DNA of 45,658 nt from Gammaproteobacteria bacterium (GCA_026710545.1 JAPOQU010000006.1:1-45658); one strand, 5' to 3'; numbered from the stretch's first letter, positions 10,646 through 19,549 are shown. Numbers and translations: made by a program. The notes: generated by a model from the letters alone, not told the origin.

Positions 10646-11560
10646 TTGACTACCGTCCGCCAACTCATCGACCGGATCGAGCAACGGTTAGCTGCATCGG
10701 ACCTGTTTTTCGGCCACGGCACCGACAACGCCCTGGATGAGGCCGCATACCTGGTGCTGGGCGCCCTGGAGATTCCGTTTGACGCGGGTCCTGAACAATT
10801 GGACAGGGAAGTAACCCGTAGCGAACATGAGAGTATAAAAGAACTGGTCAATGCCAGAATAAATTCAAAAATTCCCGTCGCCTACCTGCTCAACAAGTCC
10901 TGGTTCTCCGGTCTGGAGTTCTACGTGGACGAGCGCGTCCTGATCCCCCGTTCACCGATTGCCGAACTGGTTGCCGAAAAATTCTCGCCCTGGATTAAAC
11001 CTGCTGAAGTAAAGCGAATCCTGGACCTGGGCACCGGCAGCGGTTGTATCGCGGTTGCCTGTGCCGAGGCGTTCCCCGACGCCGCCATTGATGCAACGGA
11101 CATCGAGGCGGATGCGCTTGAAGTGGCGCGCATCAATCGCGAAAAACACGGCTTTTCACGCCGGGTAAACCTGGTCGAATCGGACCTGTTCAGTGCGTTG
11201 GAAGACAGGAAATATGATATTATCGTGAGCAATCCGCCGTATGTTCCTGATGAGGAAATGCGGGTATTGCCGGCTGAATACCGGCATGAGCCGCCTCTTG
11301 CCCTGGAGGCAGGCGCCGCCGGCCTCGACGTGGTTGAGCGTATATTGCTTGAAGCCAACAGACACATGACGCCTCACGGTATCCTGGTAGTGGAAACCGG
11401 CAACGGCCGCGCCGCGCTTGATGCGAAATACCCCCGAATGCCTTTCACCTGGCCGGACCTTGAACACGGCGGGGAAGGAGTTTTTGTTATTCCGGGGACC
11501 GATTTAATCCCGCAACAGGGAATTAACATGAATGTACAGGATATACAGGATAAAAAATAA
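10646..11560 (+). CDS. prmB: Ribosomal protein uL3 N5-glutamine methyltransferase PrmB
   Basis: An S-adenosylmethionine-dependent enzyme that methylates a glutamine of ribosomal protein L3. The 304-residue protein has FFGHGTDNALDEA (21-33), IPVAYLLNKSWFSGLEFYVDERVLIPRSP in the N-terminal half, the SAM loop DLGTGSG (127-133) and the catalytic NPPY (196-199). Then comes EYRHEPPLALEAG, which separates PrmB from PrmC. The start is TTG at 10646; a TAG lies 12 bases upstream in frame, so no longer start exists. The last dozen residues (INMNVQDIQDKK) are translated from a family B repeat and have no counterpart in the family as I know it. Confidence 0.95.
   Translation: MTTVRQLIDRIEQRLAASDLFFGHGTDNALDEAAYLVLGALEIPFDAGPEQLDREVTRSEHESIKELVNARINSKIPVAYLLNKSWFSGLEFYVDERVLIPRSPIAELVAEKFSPWIKPAEVKRILDLGTGSGCIAVACAEAFPDAAIDATDIEADALEVARINREKHGFSRRVNLVESDLFSALEDRKYDIIVSNPPYVPDEEMRVLPAEYRHEPPLALEAGAAGLDVVERILLEANRHMTPHGILVVETGNGRAALDAKYPRMPFTWPDLEHGGEGVFVIPGTDLIPQQGINMNVQDIQDKK
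11522..11556. repeat. Family B repeat, copy 2 (end of prmB)
   Basis: Reads ATTAACATGAATGTACAGG on the plus strand, the reverse orientation to copy 1. It encodes the C-terminal residues of PrmB and its stop codon. With copy 3 (11628-11660) it forms inverted repeats around about 70 bp. Confidence 0.8.
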
Positions 11561-11627
11561 TATTGCTGTAATGGACTTGATGAGTTATCCCTGCGGGCAA
11601 TGGTTTTAAAACAAATATTTTTTTTCA

Positions 11628-11660
11628 TATATCCTGTTCATCCTGTACATCCATGTTAAT
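11628..11660. repeat. Family B repeat, copy 3 (upstream of soxC)
   Basis: Reads ATATCCTGTTCATCC...CCATGTTAAT on the plus strand, the inverse of copy 2. It ends 18 bp before the soxC ATG, so it occupies the position where soxC translation signals would be expected. Confidence 0.85.
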
Positions 11661-11678
11661 AGATTCTTGCTGATATTA

Positions 11679-13013
11679 ATGAGCGGTAATAATAAATCCC
11701 CGTACTTGACTCCCATCGCCGGTAACGGCTTGCTGGACCGCCGGTTATTTTTGCAGGGTGGGCTGGTGCTGGGGGCCGCGCAACTGGTCGCCGGCAATGC
11801 CCGGGCGGCCAGGCAGGAGCCTGCGGCCAGACCCGAGTGGATGAGCGTACCAGGTCAGCCGTTTACACTCTACGGCCAGCCGGCGGGATACGAGGATGAG
11901 GTAGTCCGTTATCCCTCTCCGAACCGGCAGATGCGCAACAGTGGTGCGTCCTGGACGCCGTTGCACATGCTGGAAGGCACGATCACGCCCAACGGCCTGC
12001 ATTATGAGCGGCACCATAACGGGGTCCCGCAAATCAACCCGGATGAGCACCGTTTGCTGGTTCACGGGATGGTGCGGCAACCGGCATTTTTCACGATCGA
12101 CAACCTGCTGCGCTACCCGATGCGCTCGCAGATCTGTTTCGTCGAATGCGGCGGCAACAGTAATGCGGGATGGAACAAGGCGCCTTCCCAGGCAGAAGCG
12201 GGTTACTTTCATGGCCTGGTTTCTTGCAGTGAATGGACCGGCGTGCCCCTGTCGACGATCCTCTCAGAGGTCGGCCTCGACAAAAAAGCCGGGTGGCTGA
12301 TTGCCGATGGAGCGGATGCCTTTGCCATGAACATCAGCATCCCGGTGGAAAAGGCCATGGATGACGCCATCCTCGCCCTGTACCAGAACGGCGAGCGCTT
12401 GCGGCCGGAGAACGGTTACCCGTTGCGCCTGATCCTTCCCGGGTGGGAAGGCGTATTGAATGTAAAGTGGTTGCGATCGTTGAAGGCTACCGCGCAACCT
12501 ATCATGGCGCGCAACGAGACGGCGCGGTACACCGAACTGCTGCCGTCGGGCAAGGCGCGTATGTTCACATTTACCATGGATGCGAAATCGCTGATCACCT
12601 CGCCTTCTGGAGGCATGGTGCTGAAGCAGGGGCCGGGACTGTACCAGGTTTCCGGCCTGGCCTGGAGCGGCCGGGGTCGGATTGAACAGGTGGACGTCTC
12701 TGCCGACGGCGGCGAGACGTGGGCGCCTGCGGAGTTGCAGGCCCCGGTTCTGCCGAAAGCGTTTACCCGGTTCCGTATCCCCTGGCAGTGGGACGGCGCG
12801 CCGGCTGTCCTGAAAAGCAGGGCCGTTGACGAAACCGGTTACGTGCAGCCGGAGAGAGAACAACTGGTCGCCGCGCAAGGCAGGCATGGTTTTTACCACT
12901 ACAACGCCATTGTCACCTGGAGCGTGGATGAATACGGAACCGTAACGCATGTTTATACGAGTGAAGCGCAACAAGCTGATAGCGATATCAGTATTGATGC
13001 TGGCTGGGATTAA
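11679..13013 (+). CDS. soxC: SoxC-like sulfite dehydrogenase molybdopterin subunit
   Basis: A periplasmic molybdenum enzyme of the sulfite oxidase family. SoxC with SoxD removes six electrons from the SoxY-bound sulfane sulfur during thiosulfate oxidation; stand-alone relatives may oxidise sulfite. The 444-residue product begins with a twin-arginine signal (D20-RRLFLQGG, then a hydrophobic stretch to about A44). C157 in FVECGGN is the expected molybdenum ligand. The dimerisation domain is C-terminal, with EQVDVSADGGETWAPAEL. ATG at 11679 is preferred over the TTG at 11667. The gene overlaps the cytochrome gene by about 65 bases. No other sox gene is in the window, so its substrate in this organism is uncertain. 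Confidence 0.9.
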   Translation: MSGNNKSPYLTPIAGNGLLDRRLFLQGGLVLGAAQLVAGNARAARQEPAARPEWMSVPGQPFTLYGQPAGYEDEVVRYPSPNRQMRNSGASWTPLHMLEGTITPNGLHYERHHNGVPQINPDEHRLLVHGMVRQPAFFTIDNLLRYPMRSQICFVECGGNSNAGWNKAPSQAEAGYFHGLVSCSEWTGVPLSTILSEVGLDKKAGWLIADGADAFAMNISIPVEKAMDDAILALYQNGERLRPENGYPLRLILPGWEGVLNVKWLRSLKATAQPIMARNETARYTELLPSGKARMFTFTMDAKSLITSPSGGMVLKQGPGLYQVSGLAWSGRGRIEQVDVSADGGETWAPAELQAPVLPKAFTRFRIPWQWDGAPAVLKSRAVDETGYVQPEREQLVAAQGRHGFYHYNAIVTWSVDEYGTVTHVYTSEAQQADSDISIDAGWD

Positions 13014-13488
13014 TCCCGGCGCTGATGAGGTTCGTCCAGGTCCGAACCTGGGTGAGCCGGCCGACAGCCGCGCCGTGAGCAGCCATGACTGGGGCATCAT
13101 GCCGGATGGCGCGGGTCTCCCGGATGGGAGCGGTACAGCGGGGGAGGGCAAGCCCATCTATGACAGGCTGTGCGTGTCCTGCCACGGACCCGGCGGCCTG
13201 GGTGACAGCGCTGACCAGCTTGCCGGTGCGCAGATGCAGCTAACCGACGAGTGGCCGGAAAAGACCATCGGCACTTTCTGGCCCTACGCTCCCACCCTGT
13301 TTGATTTTATCCGCCGCTCAAAACCCATGATGGAGCCGGGAAGTCTGACCAATTCCGAAGTTTACGCATTGACGGCATACCTGTTGTATCTGAATGGGAT
13401 CATCCCGGAAGATAAGGAAATGAACGCCGCCATCCTCGCGGATGTGGAGATGCCCAACCGGGATGGCTTTATCCAGGTATTGGAGTAA
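12949..13488 (+). CDS. SoxD-like c-type cytochrome, short form
   Basis: A predicted periplasmic monohaem cytochrome c that would accept electrons from the SoxC-like enzyme. The 179-residue protein has a hydrophobic export segment (about 10-21), one haem motif C75-VS-C78-H79, and a C-terminal EMPNRDGF in which M168 is the likely axial ligand, as in the SoxD cytochrome domain. Full SoxD proteins carry an additional domain and are about twice as long, so this is a single-domain version. The start (ATG 12949, or GTG 12961) lies within the 3' end of soxC, implying coupled translation. Confidence 0.85.
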   Translation: MFIRVKRNKLIAISVLMLAGINPGADEVRPGPNLGEPADSRAVSSHDWGIMPDGAGLPDGSGTAGEGKPIYDRLCVSCHGPGGLGDSADQLAGAQMQLTDEWPEKTIGTFWPYAPTLFDFIRRSKPMMEPGSLTNSEVYALTAYLLYLNGIIPEDKEMNAAILADVEMPNRDGFIQVLE

Positions 13489-13498
13489 TGCGCAGGCT

Positions 13499-13531
13499 CT
13501 GTGCATCCATGTTGAAATCCTTATCCTGAAT
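13499..13531. repeat. Degenerate family B repeat
   Basis: The segment CTGTGCATCCATGTTGAAAT followed by CCTTATCCTGAA retains the core CTGTGCATCCATGTT of family B, but the remainder is altered. It lies 11 bp after the cytochrome gene. Confidence 0.5.
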
Positions 13532-13553
13532 ACCTGAAAATTCGTTGGCATTA

Positions 13554-13582
13554 ATATGACTAGTCAGATATACTAGTCATAT
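13554..13582. promoter_or_regulatory. Operator palindrome overlapping the antitoxin start codon
   Basis: Perfect 11-bp inverted arms ATATGACTAGT (13554-13564) and ACTAGTCATAT (13572-13582) surround the 7-base spacer CAGATAT. The right arm overlaps the ATG of the antitoxin gene at 13581. The position and symmetry fit an autoregulatory site for the Phd-like antitoxin. In RNA the same sequence could also hide the start codon in a hairpin. Confidence 0.8.
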
Positions 13583-13817
13583 GGAGACGATTAATGCATC
13601 TGATTTCAAGGCTCAATGTCTGGCGATTCTCGATCGTGTACAGGCGACAGGCGAGCACGTGCTGATTCTGAAGCGTGGCCGTCCTGTTGCAGAGTTGCTG
13701 CCTGCGAGTCGTTCCCGCTCCGAGTATCCGCAGTCAGAACTCAAGGGCACGGTTACCGTGCTGGGGGACATCCTGGAACCCGCGGTCCCTGAAGAAGATT
13801 GGGACAGTCTTCGGTAA
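13581..13817 (+). CDS. Antitoxin, Phd/YefM family
   Basis: A 78-residue antitoxin beginning METINASDFKAQCLAILDRV, followed by GEHVLILKRGRPVAELLPA, the standard Phd/YefM DNA-binding fold. The C-terminal half (LKGTVTVLGDILEPAVPEED) is the part expected to wrap the toxin. Its stop overlaps the toxin start by one base (TAATG). There is no room for a ribosome binding site outside the palindrome at 13554-13582, so translation may begin on a nearly leaderless message. Confidence 0.93.
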   Translation: METINASDFKAQCLAILDRVQATGEHVLILKRGRPVAELLPASRSRSEYPQSELKGTVTVLGDILEPAVPEEDWDSLR

Positions 13818-14215
13818 TGAGCGTGTTACTGGATACCCATGTGTTACTCTGGTGGTTTGATGACCATGAAAGGCTCTCAACCGCGCAACGGGATATCATC
13901 AATGCAGTCGATAGCAAGTCGCCGTTGCTGGTATCTGACATCTCACTCTGGGAAATAGCCACGCTGCATAGTCTGGGGCGTATCCGCCTGCTGATTCCAT
14001 TGCGGGAGTGGCTCGATAAGGCAACGGCGCCGCCGCTGGTGCAGCGCCATGGCATCTCACCGGCTGTTGCGGCAGAAGTTGCCGCGTTACCTGCGTCATT
14101 CCACAGGGATCCGGCGGACAGGATACTGGTCGCGACCGCCCGGGTCCTCGGCGTTACGCTTCTGACACAGGATCGCAGGATCATCGACGCGGCGTTGGTC
14201 GACACAGTCAGTTAA
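13817..14215 (+). CDS. PIN-domain toxin (VapC family)
   Basis: A predicted Mg2+-dependent ribonuclease toxin of 132 residues. Acidic active-site residues are D6 ([11 protein letters not shown]), E46 (DISLWEIA), D101 ([11 protein letters not shown]) and D119 (LLTQDRRI). LDTHVLLWW and DISLWEIA are typical of PIN toxins paired with Phd-like antitoxins. The ATG at 13817 is chosen because it overlaps the antitoxin stop. The gene ends 5 bp before aroC, so readthrough into aroC is likely unless aroC has its own promoter. Confidence 0.93.
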   Translation: MSVLLDTHVLLWWFDDHERLSTAQRDIINAVDSKSPLLVSDISLWEIATLHSLGRIRLLIPLREWLDKATAPPLVQRHGISPAVAAEVAALPASFHRDPADRILVATARVLGVTLLTQDRRIIDAALVDTVS

Positions 14216-14220
14216 CCACT

Positions 14221-15282
14221 ATGTCCGGCAATACCATTGGAAAATTATTTACCGTAACCAGCTGTGGCGAGAGCCACGGCTACGGCTACCTGTGCATTGT
14301 TGACGGCTGTCCGCCTGGGATGGAACTGGCCGAGGCTGACCTGCAGCGCGACCTGGACCGGCGCAAGCCGGGGCAGTCACGCCACGTCACCCAGCGCCGG
14401 GAGTCCGACAAGGTCAGGATCCTGTCCGGGGTGTTCGAAGGCAGGACAACCGGGACGCCGATAGGTCTCATAATTGAAAATGAGGATCAGCGCTCCAAGG
14501 ACTATTCGGCGATCAAGGACAAATTCCGGCCCGGCCATGCCGATTACACCTACTGGAAGAAATACGGCGTGCGGGATTACCGGGGCGGTGGCCGTGCCTC
14601 CGCTCGCGAGACCTGTATGCGTGTAGCTGCCGGCGCAATCGCCAAGAAGTATTTGCGTGAACGTTATGACTGCCTGGTGCGCGGCTACCTGGCGCAACTG
14701 GGACCGGTAAAACTGGAGTTGGTGGATTGGAACGAGGTGGAGAATAATCCTTTTTTCTGTCCGGATGCGGGGAAAGTCGCAGAACTGGAAACCCTGATGG
14801 ACAATTTACGCAAATCGGGCAATTCCATCGGCGCCCGGGTGAACCTGGTCGCCACAAGCGTGCCGGTGGGCCTGGGAGAGCCGATATTCGACCGCCTGGA
14901 CGCCGATATCGCCAAGGCCCTGATGAGTATCAATGCCGTCAAGGGTGTGGAGATAGGCGCCGGATTCGCTGCTGTAGAGCAACACGGTACCGGGCACAGG
15001 GATGAAATAACTGCAGGCGGGTTTTTATCCAACCACGCGGGCGGCACCCTGGGCGGCATTTCCAGCGGCCAGGACATCCTGGCGAGCATCGCCCTGAAAC
15101 CGACGTCCAGCATCCGCATTCCCGGAAAGACCGTTGATATTCACGGCAATGAAACGGAAATCGCAACCACCGGACGCCACGACCCCTGTGTCGGCATCCG
15201 CGCCACGCCCATTGCCGAGGCGATGCTGGCTATCGTATTGATGGACCACGCATTAAGACAGAGAGCGCAGAACCCTGACTGA
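14221..15282 (+). CDS. aroC: Chorismate synthase
   Basis: Catalyses the last step of the shikimate pathway, converting 5-enolpyruvylshikimate-3-phosphate to chorismate with reduced FMN. The 353-residue protein has all family signatures: [11 protein letters not shown] (8-18), [14 protein letters not shown] (about 119-132) and the C-terminal [16 protein letters not shown]. It is compactly placed directly after the toxin gene. An A-family palindrome (15293-15317) follows 10 bp after the stop and separates it from the convergent MFS gene. Confidence 0.97.
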   Translation: MSGNTIGKLFTVTSCGESHGYGYLCIVDGCPPGMELAEADLQRDLDRRKPGQSRHVTQRRESDKVRILSGVFEGRTTGTPIGLIIENEDQRSKDYSAIKDKFRPGHADYTYWKKYGVRDYRGGGRASARETCMRVAAGAIAKKYLRERYDCLVRGYLAQLGPVKLELVDWNEVENNPFFCPDAGKVAELETLMDNLRKSGNSIGARVNLVATSVPVGLGEPIFDRLDADIAKALMSINAVKGVEIGAGFAAVEQHGTGHRDEITAGGFLSNHAGGTLGGISSGQDILASIALKPTSSIRIPGKTVDIHGNETEIATTGRHDPCVGIRATPIAEAMLAIVLMDHALRQRAQNPD

Positions 15283-15292
15283 ATTACGCTCA

Positions 15293-15317
15293 GGGGACGG
15301 ATTTGAAATCCGTCCCC
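15293..15317. repeat. Family A palindrome A6 (CGGA type)
   Basis: A perfect 25-bp palindrome with arms GGGGACGGATTT / AAATCCGTCCCC and a single central G. It fills the gap between the convergent aroC and MFS genes, a place where a two-way terminator would be useful. Confidence 0.95.
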
Positions 15318-15331
15318 TGTCCTGCATACAG

Positions 15332-17047
15332 TCAGGCCGGTTCGTCGAAAAAAATGGTGACGTCCGCCGGGCCGGACCGGCCCTTGTGCGGTGAGCCGCT
15401 CAGGGAAAAGGGCAATGCCACCCATTGGGCTGGTTTATCTGCGTTATTTCCCGGGGCCGTCAACCATTCGGCGCTGTCCGGTATTGCACCGGACCACGGG
15501 CATACCACTTCGCCGGCATTGAGCAGGTCCATAATGGTATTACGGGTTGACTGATCCCCGCTACCGGGAACCGCCCGGAAGAATTCAAAAAACTTTCTCG
15601 AATACCATTTGCTGCGGATATTCTCATCCATCACGAACCGGATCTGGCGCGGCGCCGCCATCTGGATGAAAGTCCAGTCCTTGAAGCTTGTTTGTTTCCC
15701 CAGCATCAAAACACCCCCCGTATCGGGAAAATGTTTGAAACCCTGTACCGCCAACCGGTAGCGATAGCCGATTGTCATGGTGACGATCAGCCGCACCAGG
15801 GATTGCGGCAGCTTGTACACCGTGTAGAACGCGCCGCCCAGGGCAACGGCGGTCAATAACGGGAATAACAGGTTACTGATCTCCATCATGGAAAACAGCA
15901 CGGTCAGGACCAGGAAGCTCAGCATAACGATATTTTGAATCAGGTTGTTGCTTGCCAGGACCCTGCCCAGGATGTGTTCGCCTGCATGGAACTGGATCAA
16001 GGCATTCAGCGGGATGATGAATATCCCGCTCAGCATCCCCAGTAACAGGATGTTGATAGCGTGCGCCGGCACGCTGGTCAGTCCCGGCAGTACGAACAGG
16101 CAGGTGGCCACGCCCACTGCGCCGATTGGAATTAAACCGGTTTCGATATAATTCCTTGAGATCCTGCCGGCGATGAGGGAACCCAGCATGATGCCGATCC
16201 CGGCACAGGCCAGCATGCCCTGGATGATCCTGACGTCGGTTACATCCAGGTTGTCCTTGGCAAAAGACGGAAACGCTGCCAGCAGGACCTGGCCGATAGC
16301 CCAGATAATCGCCAGTCCGATGATTGACAATAAAATGACTTCACGGGATTTCACGGCGTTCAGATTATTCGCCAGGTATTGGCCTGTCCGGTATTTGTTC
16401 CAGTCAAAGCGCAAACTCTTATCCGGTTCGTGGAGGCTCGGCAACCGGTAAGCCAGGATCAATTCAATGAGCGCCCCGCAAATCAAAAACCAGCCTATAG
16501 GTGCGATGGTGAGCATAATCTCTTTCTTGCCGGAGAAAATCACGTCGCTCAGGTACATCTCGAACAGGACCGAAAAGGCGAATGTGCCGGTCAGGATTGA
16601 AATGGTGGTGGTAGCCTGCACTACGCCGTTGGCGCGGGCCAGGTTTTCCTTGCCGGCGATTTCCCGGATATAGCCGTACTTGGACGGTGAGTAAAACGCG
16701 CTCTGTATGGCCAGCAGGAAGGTCATGGCAAAAGCCGCCCAGAACCAGCCCAGGTGGTAGAACAAGGTGATCATGCAGGTCAGTCCGACCGCGCCCCAGG
16801 CAGTCGTGCGCATGACCTTGTTCTTGGGGAACTTGTCCGCCATAAAACCGGCAGGGGTAAACAGCAGGATGTAGGGCAGCAGGATCAGGGCGTTGACGAT
16901 GGCCGTCAATATGATCAAGGTGTCGCCGTCGTAGGTTTTGAAAACGGTGTTCTGTATCGTGATCTTGTGCCCCAGGTCCACGAAGGCATTCAGGAAGAGC
17001 ATGACAACGTAGGGGAGGAAGCCCCTGATCCTGAATAAATCACTCAT
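15332..17047 (-). CDS. MFS transporter of the LplT type with a degenerate acyltransferase-like tail
   Basis: A 571-residue membrane protein. Residues 1 to about 420 form a 12-helix MFS domain resembling the lysophospholipid flippase LplT (PSKYGYIREIAGKENLARANG, GMLSGIFIIPLNALIQF). Residues from about 425 align with the start of a PlsC acyltransferase domain, as in LplT-PlsC-Aas fusions. There the HX4D motif appears as KQTSFKD, with Gln in place of the catalytic His, and the expected FPEG-type motif is replaced by PWSGAI. No AMP-binding domain follows. The transporter part looks intact, while the tail is probably not catalytic. The native role may be lysophospholipid uptake, but that is inference. 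tldD lies upstream on the same strand across a repeat array. Confidence 0.85.
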   Translation of the reverse strand: MSDLFRIRGFLPYVVMLFLNAFVDLGHKITIQNTVFKTYDGDTLIILTAIVNALILLPYILLFTPAGFMADKFPKNKVMRTTAWGAVGLTCMITLFYHLGWFWAAFAMTFLLAIQSAFYSPSKYGYIREIAGKENLARANGVVQATTTISILTGTFAFSVLFEMYLSDVIFSGKKEIMLTIAPIGWFLICGALIELILAYRLPSLHEPDKSLRFDWNKYRTGQYLANNLNAVKSREVILLSIIGLAIIWAIGQVLLAAFPSFAKDNLDVTDVRIIQGMLACAGIGIMLGSLIAGRISRNYIETGLIPIGAVGVATCLFVLPGLTSVPAHAINILLLGMLSGIFIIPLNALIQFHAGEHILGRVLASNNLIQNIVMLSFLVLTVLFSMMEISNLLFPLLTAVALGGAFYTVYKLPQSLVRLIVTMTIGYRYRLAVQGFKHFPDTGGVLMLGKQTSFKDWTFIQMAAPRQIRFVMDENIRSKWYSRKFFEFFRAVPGSGDQSTRNTIMDLLNAGEVVCPWSGAIPDSAEWLTAPGNNADKPAQWVALPFSLSGSPHKGRSGPADVTIFFDEPA

Positions 17048-17055
17048 GACATTGT

Positions 17056-17079
17056 GGGGACGGACTTAAGTCCGTCCCC
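17056..17079. repeat. Family A palindrome A7 (CGGA type)
   Basis: A perfect 24-bp palindrome, GGGGACGGACTT and complement AAGTCCGTCCCC. It is the founder-like end of the tandem array at 17080-17136. Confidence 0.95.
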
Positions 17080-17136
17080 GGCAGGAGCGTCCGTCCCCGG
17101 CAGGAGCGTCCGTCCCCGGCAGGAGCGTCCGTCCCT
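17080..17136. repeat. Tandem array of three 19-bp units
   Basis: Three units of GGCAGGAGCGTCCGTCCCC begin at 17080, 17099 and 17118; the third ends in T instead of C. Each contains the right half-site GTCCGTCCCC of a family A palindrome plus a spacer. The array fills the tldD-MFS gap and ends about 10 bp before the tldD stop codon (17147). Confidence 0.93.
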
Positions 17137-17146
17137 GGCAGGAAGG

Positions 17147-18637
17147 TCAGGTTGATGTTCCACCCACGGTCAACTCGTCGATTTTCAGTGTGGGCTGCCC
17201 CACGCCGACGGGAACTGACTGGCCGTCTTTCCCGCACACGCCGATGCCGGTATCGAGTTTCATGTCGTTACCGGTCATGGACACGCGGGTCAGCACATCG
17301 GGGCCGTTGCCGATCAGCGTCGCGCCCTTGATAGGGCTGGTCAGACGGCCGTTTTCTATCAACCAGGCCTGGCTCGCGCTGAACACGAATTTACCGTTGG
17401 TGATATCCACCTGCCCGCCGCCGAACTGGGAAGCGTATACCCCCTTTGCCACGGAACCGATAATCTCCTCGGGATCGTGATCACCGCCCAGCATGTAGGT
17501 ATTGGTCATGCGCGGCATCGGCAGGTGCGCGTACGATTCCCGGCGCCCGTTGCCGGTGGGTTGCATGCCCATGAGCCCGGCATTTATCTTGTCCTGCATA
17601 TAGTTCCTGAGAATGCCCCTTTCTATCAGGGTAGTGGCTTCCGTGGGCGTGCCTTCGTCGTCAACGGTCAGTGAGCCGCGGCGGTTTTCGATGGTCCCGT
17701 CATCGACCACCGTAACGTTTTCGGCCGCCACCCGCTGGCCTATCCGGTTGCTGAAGGCGGACGTTCCCTTGCGGTTGAAGTCGCCTTCCAGGCCGTGGCC
17801 AATGGCCTCGTGCAGCAGGATTCCCGGCCAGCCCGGGCCCAGCACGACTGTCATGGCGCCGGCAGGCGCCGGAACCGCTTCCAGGTTATTCAGCGCCTGG
17901 GTCACCGCATCGTCAATATAGCCGGAGACAATTTCATTATCGAGGAAGTATTCGTAACCGAAACGCCCGCCGCCGCCGGAGCCGCCTCTTTCCAGTCTGC
18001 CGTTGTGCTCGACGATGACATTGACGTTGAGTCTCACCAGCGGCCTGATATCTCCGGAGTAAGCGCCGTCACTGCCGGCAACCAATACCGCGGAATACGA
18101 ACCGCTCAATCCGGCGATGACCTGTTTTACGCGGGGATCTTTTTTTCGGGTTTCGCTATCAATCCGTTGCAACAGCGCAATCTTTTGCGCGGACGATATC
18201 GATTCCAGCGGGTTCGAGCTGGAGTACAGCGGGGTAATATCCTGGTTTTGCCGGGCCTGCAGCTTTTGCCTGCCGCCGCTCCCGGCAATTGCCCGCGCCG
18301 CCCGCGCCGCATCGGTCAGCGCCGGCAGGATTATCTCATCGGAATAGGCGAATCCGGTCTTCTCCTCGCTGACCGCCCTGACTCCCACACCCTGGCCGAT
18401 GCTGTGAGAGCCTTCCCGGATGATGCCTTCTTCAAGCACCCATGCTTCGGCCTGGGAAGCCTCGAAATACAGGTCGGCGTAGTCGATGTCGTTGACGATC
18501 ATCTGGTCCAGGGTGTTTTCGATGTCCCGGCTGTCAATCCCCGTCGGGTTGAGCAGTTGCCGGGTCGCTTTTTGATGTGCGCCTTCCTTTGGACGTCCAA
18601 ATTCGCTCCGGGCGAATTTGTCGAGTTGTTGGCTCAT
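17147..18637 (-). CDS. tldD: Metalloprotease TldD
   Basis: One subunit of the TldD/TldE heterodimeric metallopeptidase, which trims unfolded peptides and is needed for maturation of some RiPPs such as microcin B17. The 496-residue length is normal. The zinc motif is HEAIGH (276-281) with the following E and D in GLEGD; the C-terminal [16 protein letters not shown] is the family signature. The ATG at 18637 gives [14 protein letters not shown]. Its first 30 residues are variable, so a shorter start is possible. No tldE (pmbA) is in the window. Confidence 0.96.
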   Translation of the reverse strand: MSQQLDKFARSEFGRPKEGAHQKATRQLLNPTGIDSRDIENTLDQMIVNDIDYADLYFEASQAEAWVLEEGIIREGSHSIGQGVGVRAVSEEKTGFAYSDEIILPALTDAARAARAIAGSGGRQKLQARQNQDITPLYSSSNPLESISSAQKIALLQRIDSETRKKDPRVKQVIAGLSGSYSAVLVAGSDGAYSGDIRPLVRLNVNVIVEHNGRLERGGSGGGGRFGYEYFLDNEIVSGYIDDAVTQALNNLEAVPAPAGAMTVVLGPGWPGILLHEAIGHGLEGDFNRKGTSAFSNRIGQRVAAENVTVVDDGTIENRRGSLTVDDEGTPTEATTLIERGILRNYMQDKINAGLMGMQPTGNGRRESYAHLPMPRMTNTYMLGGDHDPEEIIGSVAKGVYASQFGGGQVDITNGKFVFSASQAWLIENGRLTSPIKGATLIGNGPDVLTRVSMTGNDMKLDTGIGVCGKDGQSVPVGVGQPTLKIDELTVGGTST

Positions 18638-18647
18638 AAGATCTCCC

Positions 18648-18671
18648 GGGGACAGATTTAAATCTGTCCCC
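18648..18671. repeat. Family A palindrome A8, containing a stop codon
   Basis: A perfect 24-bp palindrome identical to A1 and A5. On the minus strand its GGGACAGATTTAA is translated as the last residues of the amidase gene, and the TAA at its centre is that gene's stop. It lies 11 bp upstream of the tldD start. Confidence 0.95.
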
Positions 18672-19485
18672 CATTATTTCCTATTACCCGGTGCTCCAGC
18701 GCCGGGAAGGACTGTCTCAATTCACGCACCCGGGCAAGGTCAATATCGGCACAGGCGACGCCCGGTCCTTCTTCCAGGCTGCACAAGACATCGCCCCAGG
18801 GGTCGATAATCATACTGTGGCCCCAGGTGCGTCTTGTCTCGGTGTTCTGACCGCCCTGGTTGGAGGCGATGACGAAACAGAGGTTTTCCACCGCCCGGGC
18901 GCGTAAAAACAATTCCCAGTGGCGTTTTCCGGTAGCGTAGGTAAAAGCGGACGGGACTGTCATGATTTCCGCCTGCTGCCCGGACAGTTCGCGATACAGT
19001 TCGGGAAAGCGCAGGTCGTAGCAGACCGTCATACCGATATTGCCCAGCGGGGTTTCCGCCACGACCGTACCGTTTCCCGGCACGATAGTATCGGATTCAT
19101 TGTAGGCATCTTCATCGTCCACCTGCACGTCGAACAGGTGGATCTTGTCGTAGCGATGGGTGCAGTGTCCATCCGGGTTGAACAGCAGGCAGGAATTGTA
19201 AACCCGCGCTGCTTCATCACTCTGCAATGAAAAAGTGCCCGCCATCAACCAGAGGCCGTTGTCCCTGGCCTGGCCGGCAAGGAAATCCTGGATCGGGCCT
19301 TTCCCCGGTGTCTCGCCGATGCCGATTTTCGCGGTCTCATCATCACTCATAATGGGGAAGTATTCCGGCAGCAGGGCAAACTGCGCACCCTGTTCCACCG
19401 CGTCACTGATAAGGCCGGCAGCCTGGGCAAGATTCGCATCCACGTTATCCGTGGAAACCATCTGGATTGTTGCAACTCTGGACAT
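18658..19485 (-). CDS. Nitrilase-family amidase (deaminated glutathione amidase-like)
   Basis: A cytosolic carbon-nitrogen hydrolase of 275 residues. The catalytic triad is E41 (LLPEYFP), K114 (RYDKIHLFD) and C155 ([15 protein letters not shown]). Length and motifs place it with the Nit1/YbeM group that hydrolyses deaminated glutathione, a metabolite-repair function. The gene ends inside palindrome A8, which supplies the terminal residues GGQI and the stop. It lies 21 bp upstream of tldD on the same strand, so the two probably share a transcript with a hairpin between them. Confidence 0.92.
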   Translation of the reverse strand: MSRVATIQMVSTDNVDANLAQAAGLISDAVEQGAQFALLPEYFPIMSDDETAKIGIGETPGKGPIQDFLAGQARDNGLWLMAGTFSLQSDEAARVYNSCLLFNPDGHCTHRYDKIHLFDVQVDDEDAYNESDTIVPGNGTVVAETPLGNIGMTVCYDLRFPELYRELSGQQAEIMTVPSAFTYATGKRHWELFLRARAVENLCFVIASNQGGQNTETRRTWGHSMIIDPWGDVLCSLEEGPGVACADIDLARVRELRQSFPALEHRVIGNNGGQI

Positions 19486-19513
19486 CCGGCCAGTATACGT
19501 GAATCAGGGGTGA

Positions 19514-19544
19514 ATTCACATGGATGCACAGGATGCACAGGATA
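19514..19544. repeat. Family B repeat, copy 4
   Basis: Reads CACATGGATGCACAGGATGC on the plus strand (inverse to copy 1), followed by ACAGGATAT. It directly adjoins palindrome A9, so both repeat families meet here between the divergent amidase and permease genes. Confidence 0.85.
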
Positions 19545-19549
19545 TTTCA

